Below, piece by piece: positions 14,976-24,138 of a stretch of 64,000 nt of DNA. The stretch lies in assembly GCF_029760955.1 (NCBI RefSeq), contig NZ_CP121682.1, forward strand, positions 4,588,001 through 4,652,000, given 5' to 3'. This DNA is from Streptomyces cathayae (GTDB lineage Bacteria > Actinomycetota > Actinomycetes > Streptomycetales > Streptomycetaceae). The position numbers and the translations under genes are program-made. The notes below the pieces were generated by a model. That model was given only the letters and a program-made list of their open reading frames with translations, did not search any database and was not told where the DNA came from. Position 1 is the stretch's first letter. Each line of letters starts with the position of its first letter.

Positions 14976-17900
14976 TCACGCCTCGTGTGTCCTCGGTGGC
15001 AGCTTCGGGCGGGAGCGGTCGGGGACGTCGCTGTAGGTCGGGGGAGTGGCCGGGGGCTCCGTCTCCAGGAGTTCCAGGGCCAGCCGGACCGCGTCGTCGA
15101 GCACCGGGTACCGGCCCTCCGCCCAGTCCAACGGAGTGCGCAGCGCCTCGAGATCGGGGGCGACGCCCCTGTTCTCCACCGACCAGCCGTACGCGTCGAA
15201 CCAGGCCGCGTTCATCGGCACCGTGATCACCGTGCCGTCCCCCAGCCGGTGCCGGCCGGTCATGCCGACCACCCCGCCCCAGGTGCGCTGCCCGACCACC
15301 GGCCCCAGCTTCAGCAGCTTGAACGCGGCCGTGATCATGTCGCCGTCGGAGCTCGTCGCCTCGTCCGCGAGGGCGACCACCGGCCCGCGCGGGGCGTTGG
15401 CCGCGTACGACACCGGCTGGGCGTCGCGGGTGAGGTCCCAGCCCAGGATGGTGCGGGTCAGCGTCTCGACGACGAGTTCGCTGATGTGGCCGCCCGCGTT
15501 GCCGCGCACGTCGACGATCAGCGCCGGGCGGGACACCTCCATGCGCAGGTCGCGGTTGAACTGGGCCCAGCCCGAGCCGCCCATGTCGGGGATGTGCAGA
15601 TAGCCGCACCGGCCGCCGCTCAACTCCCGTACGACCTCACGGCGTTTGGCCACCCAGTCCTGGTAGCGCAGAGGGCGTTCGTCGACCAGCGGGACGACGG
15701 CGACCCTGCGGGGCGGGCCCGTGCCCTCGGCCGGGGCGAACGTCAGCTCCACCGTCGTACCGCCCGTCCCCGCGAGCAGCGGGTAGGGCCCGGCGACCGG
15801 GTCCACCGGGCGGCCGTGGACATGGGTGAGGACCGCGCCCTCACGGATGCCGGTGCCGGCCAGCGGCGAACGCGCGCGGGAGTCGGAGGAGTCACCGGAC
15901 AGGATGCGTTTGACCGTCCAACCGTCCTCCCGGGGCACCAGGTTGGTGCCGAGGAAGCCCTGGCGACGCTGGTAGTGCGGCGGGCCCTCGTTGCGGCGGG
16001 CGGCGGTGACGTAGGCGTGGGAGGTGCCGAGTTCGCCGAGCAGTTCACGCAACAGGTCCGCGAACTCGTCCGGGGAGGCGACCCGTTCGATCAGCGGACG
16101 GTACTGGTCGAGCGCCGCGTCCCAGTCGATGCCGCACATGCCGGGTTCCCAGAAGTAGGCCCGGATCAGCCGCCCGGCCTCCGCGTACGACTGCCGCCAC
16201 TCGGCCACCGGATCGGCCTCGTGCAGGATGCGGCGGACGTCGATCCAGACGGTGGAGTCGCTGTCGCCCGGCTCGGTCGCGGGCACCGCGCGCGGCTCGC
16301 CCCCGTCGGCCACGACCAGCCGCGTCCCGTCGCCGCTGACCGCGAAGAGGTCCAGGTGATCGACGAGTTCGGACTTCTTCGCCTTGCTGATGTCGAAGTG
16401 CTCGAGAGTCGGCCGGCCGCTGGTGTCGTCCGGGTTCACGAACGTCTCGCCGAGCGCGCCCGAGATCGGCCAGCGCAGCCAGACCAGCCCGCCGCCCGCG
16501 ACCGGGTGCAGCGCCGAGTACTTGGAGGCGGTGACCGGGAAGGGGGTGACCCTGCTCTCCAGGCCCTCGGTCTCGACGGTCACCGGGCCGCCGTCGCCGA
16601 GGTCGTCCTCCTCGGCCTCCACCGGGTCCAGGCCCCCGGCGGCCGGCCGGCCCTCGGGGCTGAGGGCGAACGGGGAGAGGGTCGCCGAGGACAGCGGCAC
16701 CAGGTACGGGCGGCAGCCCAGCGGGAAGGACAGGTCACCGGTGTGCACGTCGTAGACCGGGTCGAAGCCGCGCCAGGACAGGAAGGCGAGGTAGCGGCCG
16801 TCCCGGGTGAAGACCGGGTTCTCGTCCTCGAAGCGGCCGTTGGTGACGTCGATGACGAACCGGTCCTTGAGCCGGGCCAGTTTGATCTGCCGCAGCGTCC
16901 GCCCGATACCGGGATGCGACCAGGTGAGCCACCCGCCGTCGGGCGAGAACGCGAGGTCGCGCACGGGCCCGTTGACGGAACGGATCAGCTCGGTGACCGG
17001 GGCGTCGGGGACGGGGTCAGGGACGGGGTCAGGGACGGGGTCGGGGTCGGGGGCGGAGCCCTGGCCGTCGTCGGCCTCGGCGGGGTCGGCCCCGCCGGTA
17101 CCGGTCTCACGGGGGTCGACCTTGCCAGGGCCGGTCTCGCCAGGGCCGGTCTCGCCGGGGCCGGCCTCGCTGGTGTCGATGAGCAGCAGGCGGCCGTCGT
17201 GGGAGGCGACGGCGAGGCGTTCGCCGTCCGGGTCGGCCACCATCTCCAGCACCCGGCCCAGCCTCCCCGGGGCCAGTCGTCGGGTGGGGCGGCGGCCGCT
17301 CGCCCGGGGCAGGGAGACGATCTCGATCGCGTCCTCGCCCTCGGCGTCCGTCACATACGCCACCCGCCCGCTCGCGCCGAGCATCTCCGGCAGCCGCACC
17401 CGCACGCCGGGGGTGTCGGTGAGGGTGCGCGCGGGGCCGTCGCGGTGGGTGAGCCAGTACAGGCTGCCGCGTACGACGACGGCACTGGCCCGGCCCGTCT
17501 CGTCCACCGAGACGCCGTCCAGGTGGTGCGCGGCGGGCACCTGGTAACGGCGCCGCCCGGCGCGCGGCCCGCTCAGCGTGATGTCCAGCCGGCGCGGCAC
17601 GGAGTCCGGGGACAGGCCGTCGACGATCCACAGGTCACCGGCGCACTGGTAGACGACCCGGGTGCCGTCGCTGGACGCGTGCCGGGCGTAGAACGCGTCG
17701 TGGTCGGTGTGGCGGCGCAGATCGGAGCCGTCGTACGCGCAGGAGTACAGGTTGCCGACGCCCTCGTGGTCGGAGAGGAAGGCGACCCGGCCGCCGACGA
17801 GCATCGGGGACTGCAGATGCCCGTCGACCTTGGCGAACACGCCGTGCCCGTCCTGCTCGTCGTCTCCGCCGTCTCCGTCGAGCAGGCGCCGTCCGTGCAG

Positions 17901-18449
17901 CCACAGCCTGCCCGTCGCCCCGCCCCGGTACCGCTTCCAGCCGGCCGGTTCGTGCGGCGGGGTACCGGTGAGCAGCAGGGTCCTGCGTTCCCCGTCGATC
18001 TCGGCGACCTGGATGTCGCTCACCGGCCCCCAGGGCAGTTTGCGCCCCGGATCGCCGTCGGTGGAGAGCTTGTAGGACCAGGAGAAGTACGAGAACGGCT
18101 GGCCGTGCGAGGCGACGGCGAGGATCTCGGGGCTCTCGTCGCCGTCGGGGCTCGGGGGCGTCCAGCCGCAGACCCGGGTGTCGGGGCTGCCCCAGTAGGT
18201 CAGCCGGCGGCCCGGCCCGCCGTCCACCGGCACCAGATGGACCTCGGGGTCGAGGCTGCGCCAGCTCGTGTACGCGATGTGGCGGCCGTCGGGTGAGAAG
18301 CGGGGGTGGCCGAGCTTGGTGCGGTCGACGGTGAGCCGCCAGGCCCGGCCCGGGGCGTCGAGTGGCGCGAGCCAGAGGTCGTCCTCGGCCACGAAGCACA
18401 GCAGGTCGCCGTTGAGGTGGGGCAGGCGCAGATAACTCACCCTTCCCAT
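14976..18449 (-). CDS. tricorn protease homologue
   Basis: A 1157-residue tricorn-type serine protease. N-terminal WD/beta-propeller repeats (for example HPRFSPDGRHIAYTSW) are followed by a second propeller, a PDZ domain (GILTHVHGRPVDPVAGP region) and a C-terminal catalytic domain. Catalytic residues align: Ser810-His811 in GTSHAYV, Ser1034-Asp1035 in ATSSDGD, and Glu1092 in VENRGVAPD, with spacings of 223 and 58, close to the Thermoplasma enzyme (219 and 58). It degrades peptides released by the proteasome. The ATG at 18449 follows GGGAAAA; a GTG three codons later (MSYLRLP) is an alternative start. A repetitive Pro/Asp/Gly/Glu stretch is inserted between propeller segments. Divergent from a TetR gene. 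Confidence 0.93.
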   Translation of the reverse strand: MGRVSYLRLPHLNGDLLCFVAEDDLWLAPLDAPGRAWRLTVDRTKLGHPRFSPDGRHIAYTSWRSLDPEVHLVPVDGGPGRRLTYWGSPDTRVCGWTPPSPDGDESPEILAVASHGQPFSYFSWSYKLSTDGDPGRKLPWGPVSDIQVAEIDGERRTLLLTGTPPHEPAGWKRYRGGATGRLWLHGRRLLDGDGGDDEQDGHGVFAKVDGHLQSPMLVGGRVAFLSDHEGVGNLYSCAYDGSDLRRHTDHDAFYARHASSDGTRVVYQCAGDLWIVDGLSPDSVPRRLDITLSGPRAGRRRYQVPAAHHLDGVSVDETGRASAVVVRGSLYWLTHRDGPARTLTDTPGVRVRLPEMLGASGRVAYVTDAEGEDAIEIVSLPRASGRRPTRRLAPGRLGRVLEMVADPDGERLAVASHDGRLLLIDTSEAGPGETGPGETGPGKVDPRETGTGGADPAEADDGQGSAPDPDPVPDPVPDPVPDAPVTELIRSVNGPVRDLAFSPDGGWLTWSHPGIGRTLRQIKLARLKDRFVIDVTNGRFEDENPVFTRDGRYLAFLSWRGFDPVYDVHTGDLSFPLGCRPYLVPLSSATLSPFALSPEGRPAAGGLDPVEAEEDDLGDGGPVTVETEGLESRVTPFPVTASKYSALHPVAGGGLVWLRWPISGALGETFVNPDDTSGRPTLEHFDISKAKKSELVDHLDLFAVSGDGTRLVVADGGEPRAVPATEPGDSDSTVWIDVRRILHEADPVAEWRQSYAEAGRLIRAYFWEPGMCGIDWDAALDQYRPLIERVASPDEFADLLRELLGELGTSHAYVTAARRNEGPPHYQRRQGFLGTNLVPREDGWTVKRILSGDSSDSRARSPLAGTGIREGAVLTHVHGRPVDPVAGPYPLLAGTGGTTVELTFAPAEGTGPPRRVAVVPLVDERPLRYQDWVAKRREVVRELSGGRCGYLHIPDMGGSGWAQFNRDLRMEVSRPALIVDVRGNAGGHISELVVETLTRTILGWDLTRDAQPVSYAANAPRGPVVALADEATSSDGDMITAAFKLLKLGPVVGQRTWGGVVGMTGRHRLGDGTVITVPMNAAWFDAYGWSVENRGVAPDLEALRTPLDWAEGRYPVLDDAVRLALELLETEPPATPPTYSDVPDRSRPKLPPRTHEA
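16996..17165 (-). repeat. low-complexity repeats inside the tricorn gene
   Basis: Two sets of in-frame repeats occur. One has units related to GGGGTCAGGGAC (about 17012-17055, encoding PDPVPDPVPD); the other has units like CCAGGGCCGGTCTCG (about 17127-17160, encoding PGETGPGETG). They form an acidic linker that varies in length in such genes. Confidence 0.8.
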
Positions 18450-18522
18450 GCTTTTCCCGGTGACGGACCACAGCAACTCGTGGGGAGCGACGGCGGCTCT
18501 CCCGACGTGACCCAGCACACGT

Positions 18523-18584
18523 ACGAAACGGTTTCGTTCCCTTAGAGGGGTGCGGTACATTCTTCGTGTACGAAACCGTGTCGT
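18523..18584. promoter_or_regulatory. double TetR operator around the tetR-mmpL promoter
   Basis: ACGAAAC-G-GTTTCGT (18523-18537) is a perfect 7-bp inverted repeat. ACGAAAC-C-GTGTCGT (18570-18584) is a second copy with one mismatch, its centre 47 bp away. TTTCGT (18532-18537) and TACATT (18556-18561) have 18-nt spacing and form a promoter with one operator on the -35 and the other just after the -10. Confidence 0.78.
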
Positions 18585-18623
18585 TCGGCGCGGTGAGACC
18601 CGGAGCGAGGAGAGGTGGGCGGG

Positions 18624-19223
18624 ATGACCGAGGACGCGGCAGTGCGGCGCAGCCGGATCACCCCGGAGCGCGTGGCCGAGATCTACGCGGCCGTGCTCGA
18701 CCTGCTTCGCGAGGTCGGGTACGACGCCCTCACCATGGACGCCGTGGCCGCCCGCACCCGGTCCAGCAAGGCCACTCTCTACCGCCAGTGGGGCGGCAAG
18801 GCCGAGCTGGTGGTGAGAGCCATGCGGTGCCAGAAGCCGGGCAGCACCGGTGACGTCGACACCGGTTCCCTCCAGGGGGACCTGCACGGACTCATCGGCC
18901 GTGAGGGCGACTACGTCATGGAGCAGAACGCCGCCCTGATGCGGGCGCTCGCCATGGCGGTGCACACCAACGACGACCTGCGGCGCGCCTTCAGGGACCT
19001 GCTCGTGGAACCCGAGATCGACGAGTTCCGGGGGATCGTCCGGCGCGCGGTCGAACGCGGCGAGGTCCACCCGGACAACCCGGCGCTGGACTACATGGTG
19101 CACATGCTCGTCGGCGCGTTCGCCACCCGGACGCTGATCGACGAACAGCCGCCCACGCGGGACTTCCTCATCTCGTACATCGACGCCGTGGTCCTCCCCG
19201 CCCTCGGCGTGTCCCCCCGCTGA
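18624..19223 (+). CDS. TetR family repressor of the adjacent MMPL transporter
   Basis: A 199-residue TetR regulator. The HTH is RITPERVAEIYAAVLDLLREVGYDALTMDAVAARTRSSKATLYRQWGGKAELV, followed by a helical ligand domain of normal size. The ATG has AGGAGAGG upstream; an in-frame GTG three codons earlier is less well placed. Two near-identical inverted repeats cover its promoter, so autorepression is likely. The MMPL gene follows 131 bp downstream on the same strand and is the probable target. The tricorn promoter lies on the other side of the same operators and could be affected too. Confidence 0.93.
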   Translation: MTEDAAVRRSRITPERVAEIYAAVLDLLREVGYDALTMDAVAARTRSSKATLYRQWGGKAELVVRAMRCQKPGSTGDVDTGSLQGDLHGLIGREGDYVMEQNAALMRALAMAVHTNDDLRRAFRDLLVEPEIDEFRGIVRRAVERGEVHPDNPALDYMVHMLVGAFATRTLIDEQPPTRDFLISYIDAVVLPALGVSPR

Positions 19224-19354
19224 CCGCCCCGGTCGGCTCTCCCCGCACGACCCTCTCCATCCCACCATCACCACCTGACGGACGACACCGCTCACGTCGT
19301 CGGGCTGGACCCCCCTGCCCTGAGAATCCACGACCTGACCGGGAGTACTCCCTC

Positions 19355-21580
19355 GTGGCCACATTCCTCTATCGACTCGGACGTTTCGCCTTCAGGCGAC
19401 GACACTTCACCGCCCTGTTCTGGGTGGCGCTGCTGGCACTCGCCGGCGTCGGCGCGGCCGGCGCTCCCGCGGCCGGCAACACCTCGTTCTCCATCCCCGG
19501 CACCGAGGCCCAGAAGGCCTTCGACGTGCTGGAGGAACGCTTCCCCGGCACCAGTGCCGACGGAGCGACCGCACGCGTCGTCTTCAAGGCGCCCGCCGGC
19601 GAGAAGATGACCGACGCCGGCAACAAGGCGACCGTCGAGAAGACCGTCAAGGAGCTCTCCGGCGACTCCCAGGTCGCCTTCGTCGCCGACCCGTACCAGG
19701 GCGGAGGCCTCAGCCAGGACGGCGCGGTCGCCTACGCGTCGGTGAGCTACAAGGTCTCCGGCATGGAACTGGAGGACTCCTCGCGCGACTCCCTGGAGGC
19801 CGCCGCCGAGGACGCCCGCGACGCCGGACTGACCGTGGAGATCGGCGGTGACGCGCTGCAGGCCGTCCCGGCGACCGGCACCGCCGAGATCATCGGCATC
19901 GGTGTCGCCGCGGTCGTCCTGGTCATCACCTTCGGCTCGCTGCTCGCGGCCGGCCTGCCGCTGCTCACCGCGATCATCGGTGTCGGCATCGGCGTCGCGA
20001 CCATCACCGCGCTGGCCTCCACCCTGGAGCTCGGCTCCACCACCTCCATCCTGGCCACGATGATCGGCCTCGCCGTCGGCATCGACTACGCGCTGTTCAT
20101 CGTCTCCCGCTACCGCACCGAACTGGCCGAGGGCAGGGAGCGCGAGGACGCCGCGGGCCGCGCCGTCGGCACCGCGGGCTCCGCGGTGGTCTTCGCCGGA
20201 CTCACGGTCGTCATCGCCCTCGTCGGTCTGTCGGTCGTCAACATCCCGATGCTGACCAAGATGGGCATCGCCGCCGCCGGCACCGTCGCCATCGCCGTCC
20301 TCATCGCACTCACCATGGTCCCGGCGCTGCTCGGCTACGCGGGCGGCAAGGTCCGCCCGGCCGGCGAGAAGAGCAAGCTGCTCGGCGGCGGCCGCGCCAA
20401 GAAGACCGGCACGGAGACCGGCACGGCGCAGCGCCCGAACATGGGCACCCGCTGGGCGAGCTTCGTCGTACGCCGTCCCGTGGCCGTCCTCCTGCTCGGC
20501 GTCGTCGGCCTCGGCGCGGCGGCCGTCCCGGCGGGCTCCCTGGAACTGGGACTGCCCGACGACGGTTCGCAGCCGACGTCCACCACCCAGCGCCGCGCCT
20601 ACGACCTGCTGTCCGAGGGCTTCGGCCCCGGCTTCAACGGTCCGCTGGTCGTCGTGGTCGACGCCAAGAACAGCGACGACCCGCAGGCCGTCTTCCAGCA
20701 GACCGGCGACGAGATCAAGGGCCTCGACGGCATCGTCACGGTGGCCCCGGCGCAGCCCAACGAAGCCGGCGACACGGCCACGATCACCGTCATCCCGGAC
20801 TCCAAGCCGTCGTCCGTGGCGACCGAGGACCTGGTGCACGACATCCGGGACGCCGGAGCGGACATCAAGGCCGACGTCGGCGCCGACATCCTGGTCACCG
20901 GCGCCACGGCGGTGAACATCGACGTGTCGCAGAAGCTCAACGACGCACTGCTGCCGTATCTGACCCTGGTGGTCGGGCTGGCGTTCCTGCTGCTGATCGT
21001 GGTCTTCCGGTCGATCCTGGTCCCGCTGAAGGCGGCCCTCGGCTTCCTGCTCTCCGTGATGGCCGCCCTGGGCGCCGTGGTCGCGGTCTTCCAGTGGGGC
21101 TGGCTGGCCGGCCTGATGGGCGTGGAGGAGACCGGCCCGGTCATGTCGATGATGCCGATCTTCATGGTCGGTGTGGTCTTCGGACTGGCCATGGACTACG
21201 AGGTGTTCCTCGTGACCCGGATGCGGGAGGCCTTCGTCCACGGGGAGAACCCCAGCCAGGCCGTGGTGACCGGCTTCCGGTACAGCGCCCGGGTCGTGAC
21301 CGCCGCCGCGGTGATCATGATGGCCGTCTTCTCCGGCTTCATCGGTTCCAGCGAGGCGATGGTCAAGATGATCGGCTTCGGCCTCGCCGTCGCCGTCCTC
21401 TTCGACGCGTTCGTCGTCCGCATGGCGATCGTCCCGGCGGTGCTGGCGCTGCTGGGCAAGAAGGCCTGGTGGCTCCCGAAGTGGCTGGACCGCGTCCTGC
21501 CCAACGTGGACGTCGAGGGCGAGGGCCTGCGCACGCAGGACGACAGGAAGGGCGAGGACCGGGAACTGGTCCACGCCTGA
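19355..21580 (+). CDS. MMPL/RND family transporter
   Basis: A 741-residue MMPL-type membrane transporter. One membrane helix at the N-terminus (FTALFWVALLALAGVGA) is followed by a porter domain. Helices with MIGLAVGIDYALFIVSRYRTELAEG (about 231-256, the conserved GxDYxLF motif) come next, then a second half with the same order and GLAMDYEVFLVTRMREAFVHG. Such proteins export lipids or drugs using proton motive force. The GTG start follows GGGAG. It sits behind its TetR regulator and ends at two strong hairpins. The exported substrate is unknown. Confidence 0.94.
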   Translation: MATFLYRLGRFAFRRRHFTALFWVALLALAGVGAAGAPAAGNTSFSIPGTEAQKAFDVLEERFPGTSADGATARVVFKAPAGEKMTDAGNKATVEKTVKELSGDSQVAFVADPYQGGGLSQDGAVAYASVSYKVSGMELEDSSRDSLEAAAEDARDAGLTVEIGGDALQAVPATGTAEIIGIGVAAVVLVITFGSLLAAGLPLLTAIIGVGIGVATITALASTLELGSTTSILATMIGLAVGIDYALFIVSRYRTELAEGREREDAAGRAVGTAGSAVVFAGLTVVIALVGLSVVNIPMLTKMGIAAAGTVAIAVLIALTMVPALLGYAGGKVRPAGEKSKLLGGGRAKKTGTETGTAQRPNMGTRWASFVVRRPVAVLLLGVVGLGAAAVPAGSLELGLPDDGSQPTSTTQRRAYDLLSEGFGPGFNGPLVVVVDAKNSDDPQAVFQQTGDEIKGLDGIVTVAPAQPNEAGDTATITVIPDSKPSSVATEDLVHDIRDAGADIKADVGADILVTGATAVNIDVSQKLNDALLPYLTLVVGLAFLLLIVVFRSILVPLKAALGFLLSVMAALGAVVAVFQWGWLAGLMGVEETGPVMSMMPIFMVGVVFGLAMDYEVFLVTRMREAFVHGENPSQAVVTGFRYSARVVTAAAVIMMAVFSGFIGSSEAMVKMIGFGLAVAVLFDAFVVRMAIVPAVLALLGKKAWWLPKWLDRVLPNVDVEGEGLRTQDDRKGEDRELVHA

Positions 21581-21588
21581 CACCACCG

Positions 21589-21664
21589 GACCGCAGGACG
21601 TCGACTCCTGCGGTCCCCCGTACCAGCCGGTGAGGGCCCCGTGGGGACGGGGAGCCCTCACCGG
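21589..21664. terminator. two consecutive hairpins after the MMPL gene
   Basis: Hairpin 1 has 10-bp arms (21589-21598, 21606-21615) with a 7-nt loop. Hairpin 2 has 10-bp outer arms CCGGTGAGGG/CCCTCACCGG (21627-21636, 21655-21664) and an inner CCCCGT/ACGGGG stem. Both begin within 50 nt of the stop codon. Confidence 0.8.
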
Positions 21665-21674
21665 CTTCCCCGTT

Positions 21675-21728
21675 CCGCACCCGCCGCACCCGCCGCACCC
21701 GCCGCACCCGCCGTGCCCGCCGTGCCCG
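21675..21728. repeat. six 9-bp tandem units CCGCACCCG
   Basis: Four exact CCGCACCCG units (21675-21710) are followed by two CCGTGCCCG units (21711-21728). They lie between the MMPL terminators and the ybaK promoter. Confidence 0.9.
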
Positions 21729-21783
21729 TCACCGGGGCGAACCCGGTCGCCCGCCGTCCGCGCCGCCCGCTAGCGTGCCCCGC

Positions 21784-22296
21784 ATGACGACAGCCGCCAC
21801 TGACCACGAGGGCTCCGCCGCCCACCCCCGATTTGCCGAGGCCCTGCGGGAGATGGGGCTCTTGGAGGTGATCGGGCAGGTCCGGCGCTTCCCCGACGCC
21901 GCCCGTACCGCACCCGAGGCCGCCGCCGCGATCGGCTGCGAGCTCAGCCAGATCTGCAAGTCGCTGATCTTCGCTGTCGATGACGTGCCCGTACTGGTCC
22001 TGATGGACGGCGCCTCCCGGGTGGACCTGGAACGGGTCCGGCAGGAACTCGGCGCGCAGAAGGTCACCCGCGCGAAGGCGGACGTCGTACGGGAGACCAC
22101 CGGGTACGCCATCGGCGGCGTGCCGCCCTTCGGACACCGCACCACGACCCGCGTCCTCGCCGACCGCTCCCTGCTCGACCACGATCTCGTGTGGGCGGCG
22201 GCCGGCACCCCGTACACCGTCTTCCCGATGGAACCCAGGACGCTGATCGCCCACGCCGGCGGCATCCTGGCGGACGTGCGCGAGCGCTCCGAGTGA
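21784..22296 (+). CDS. YbaK/ProX-type aminoacyl-tRNA editing protein
   Basis: A 170-residue YbaK/ProRS-editing domain protein. RTAPEAAAAIGCELSQICKSLIFAVDDVPVLVLMDGASRVDLERV contains the conserved Lys, and TGYAIGGVPPFGHRTTTRVLADRSLLDHDLVWAAAGTPYTVFPM the GGVPP and GxP loops. The family deacylates mischarged tRNAs such as Ala- or Cys-tRNA(Pro). TAGCGT at 21771-21776 is 7 nt before the ATG, so a leaderless start is likely; a GTG at 21775 would overlap that hexamer. Exact tRNA specificity cannot be read. Confidence 0.9.
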   Translation: MTTAATDHEGSAAHPRFAEALREMGLLEVIGQVRRFPDAARTAPEAAAAIGCELSQICKSLIFAVDDVPVLVLMDGASRVDLERVRQELGAQKVTRAKADVVRETTGYAIGGVPPFGHRTTTRVLADRSLLDHDLVWAAAGTPYTVFPMEPRTLIAHAGGILADVRERSE

Positions 22297-22461
22297 CCCC
22301 CCGAACGCTTTGGTGCTCCGCGGATCGCCGCGGCCGGGCTGCTGGTCGTCGGGATCGGGCTGATGCTGCGCGCCGGGTAGTGGTGGCGGGCCGGGTCCGA
22401 TGGGGTGCGGGCGGGCGGGAGGAGGGGCACCCTGGAAGCAGGACTTCCGGAGGTGACCGTC

Positions 22462-22746
22462 ATGACGAGCACGATGCGCACCACGGTCGGGTGGCACGTC
22501 GAGATGGAGTTCATGGAGGACGACCAGCACACGCGCGCGGCGGCGCTGCTCCGGCTGCCCGACGGGACCGAGGTACGGGCCCACGGGCACGCGAGCCGGC
22601 ACCACGTCGACGCGAACCAGCCCAGGGTCGGGGAGGAGGTCGCCGGCGCACGCGCGTTGAACGAACTCGCGATGCAACTGCTGACCAAGGCGCACGACGA
22701 GATCGACGAAGTGTCCGGCCGGACCTCGCACCCGATCCACGTGTGA
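22462..22746 (+). CDS. DUF1876 family protein
   Basis: A 94-residue protein resembling DUF1876: TVGWHVEMEFMEDDQHTRAAALLRLPDGTEVRAHGHASRHHVDANQPRVGEEVAGARALNELAMQLLTKAHDEI. The family has a dsRNA-binding-like alpha/beta fold and is common in actinomycetes, with no defined function. GGAGG at 22449-22453 lies 8 nt before the ATG. Convergent with the hydrolase at 22762, with only 15 bp between stops. Confidence 0.82.
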   Translation: MTSTMRTTVGWHVEMEFMEDDQHTRAAALLRLPDGTEVRAHGHASRHHVDANQPRVGEEVAGARALNELAMQLLTKAHDEIDEVSGRTSHPIHV

Positions 22747-22761
22747 GCGACGCGGGGTGAG

Positions 22762-23937
22762 CTAGCCGGCCAGGGCCGAGCGCACCGCCCGTACCAGGGC
22801 CTGGGCGCGGGGATCGGAGGTCACCGTCGTGCGGAAGCCGTTGGTGACGTAGCCGAAGGCGATGCCGGACTCCGGGTCGGCGAAGCCCAGGGAGCCGCCG
22901 CGGCCTGGGTGGCCGAAGGAGCCCGGGGCCAGGAACGGCGAGGCGCTGCCGTGCAGCATGTAACCGAGGCCGAAGCGGGTGCCGACGATCAGGACGCGGT
23001 CCGGGCCCGCCGACTCCTCGGCGCGGGCGCGTGCGACGGTGGCCGCCTCGAAGAGGCGTACGCCGTCGACCCGCCCGATCAGTGCGGCGTAGAAGCGGGC
23101 GAGCCCGTCCGCCGTCGCGATGCCGTTGGCGGCGGGCTGGGACAGTGCGCGAAACGCCGGGTCGTTCGGGTCCGGGGACGGGCTGATCGCGGCGAAGGCC
23201 CGGCGGGTGACGGAGGCGGGATCGTCGTAGGCCGCGGTGACCGAGTGCTTGGGGCGGGCGCGGAGCGCGCCGGACGGCTCGGGCCCCTCGACCGGGCCGA
23301 CCCGCCCCACCCGGTGGGCCTCCGCGTCGGGCAGCCCCAGCCAGAGGTCGAGCCCCAGCGGAGCGGCGATCCGGTCCGCGATCCACTCGCCGGCTCCCTG
23401 TCCCGTCACGCGCCGGACCAGTCCGTCGAGCAGCCAGCCGTAGGTGAGGGCGTGGTAGCCGTGGTCGGTGCCCGGCTCCCACAGGGGCGCCTGGGCGGCG
23501 AGTGCCTCGGCGCCCCGCAGCGGGTCGAGCGCCTCCGCCGGGGTGAGCGGGCGGTCGAGGAGCGGGAGTCCGGCCCGGTGGTTCAGCAGGTGCCGGACCA
23601 GCACCCGCTCCTTGCCGTGGGCCTTGAACTCCGGCCAGTGCCGGCCGACCGGCGCGTCCAGGTCCAGTTCGCCGTACTGGTGCAGCAGCAGGGGGACGGC
23701 GGCGGCGACGCCCTTGGTCGCCGAGCGCACGACCTGGGCGGTGCCCCGGCGCCAGGGCTCGGTGCCGTCTGTGCCGTTGACGTCCTTGACCCCGGCCCAC
23801 AGGTCGACGACCCGGCGCCCGTCCCGGTAGACGGCGACGGCGGCGCCCCGGTCCCCGAGGTGCTCGAAGTTCCGTGTGAATGCTTCCCGGACCGGCTCGA
23901 AGCCCTCGGTCACTGTGCCGTGCACCTCGACGCCCAC
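22762..23937 (-). CDS. beta-lactamase-fold serine hydrolase (EstB-like)
   Basis: A 391-residue class C beta-lactamase-related esterase. The nucleophile motif SATKG (S-x-x-K) and the tyrosine motif YHALTYG are present. A GxG-type third motif appears near HPGRGGSLGFADPESGIAFGYVTNG. It has no signal peptide, so it is probably cytosolic, like actinobacterial lipolytic esterases of this group. The start is a GTG at 23937 with GAGAGGACAGG upstream. It faces ssgE divergently with 201 bp between. Substrate unknown. Confidence 0.9.
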   Translation of the reverse strand: MGVEVHGTVTEGFEPVREAFTRNFEHLGDRGAAVAVYRDGRRVVDLWAGVKDVNGTDGTEPWRRGTAQVVRSATKGVAAAVPLLLHQYGELDLDAPVGRHWPEFKAHGKERVLVRHLLNHRAGLPLLDRPLTPAEALDPLRGAEALAAQAPLWEPGTDHGYHALTYGWLLDGLVRRVTGQGAGEWIADRIAAPLGLDLWLGLPDAEAHRVGRVGPVEGPEPSGALRARPKHSVTAAYDDPASVTRRAFAAISPSPDPNDPAFRALSQPAANGIATADGLARFYAALIGRVDGVRLFEAATVARARAEESAGPDRVLIVGTRFGLGYMLHGSASPFLAPGSFGHPGRGGSLGFADPESGIAFGYVTNGFRTTVTSDPRAQALVRAVRSALAG

Positions 23938-24138
23938 GTCCGCCTGTCCTCTCGGTTCACCTCTGACATGGGGTGCAACAGCGGCCGTCCGCCTGTGATT
24001 CCTGGGCTGTTTCGAGCAGGGACCGACTTATCGGTGACGAGGGTCGTACGGAAGGTGCGATCCCGAAATGTGTGCGACATTGTCCGTACAAGTGGGTACA
24101 CGGCTTTCGTACAGGTAGCGCACCATGAGGGGCCACCC

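Noticed and set aside
14943..18296. 1117-aa open frame opposite the tricorn gene
   Set aside because: High-GC antisense shadow with Arg/Gly/Val-rich sequence and no domain; tricorn on the other strand has all catalytic residues.
19292..21661. 789-aa open frame opposite the MMPL gene
   Set aside because: Composed of Asp/His/Gly runs typical of reverse reading of membrane helices; no start signal.
21675..21728. Rightward repeat as a riboswitch or small RNA
   Set aside because: It is a simple 9-bp tandem array without complementary arms.
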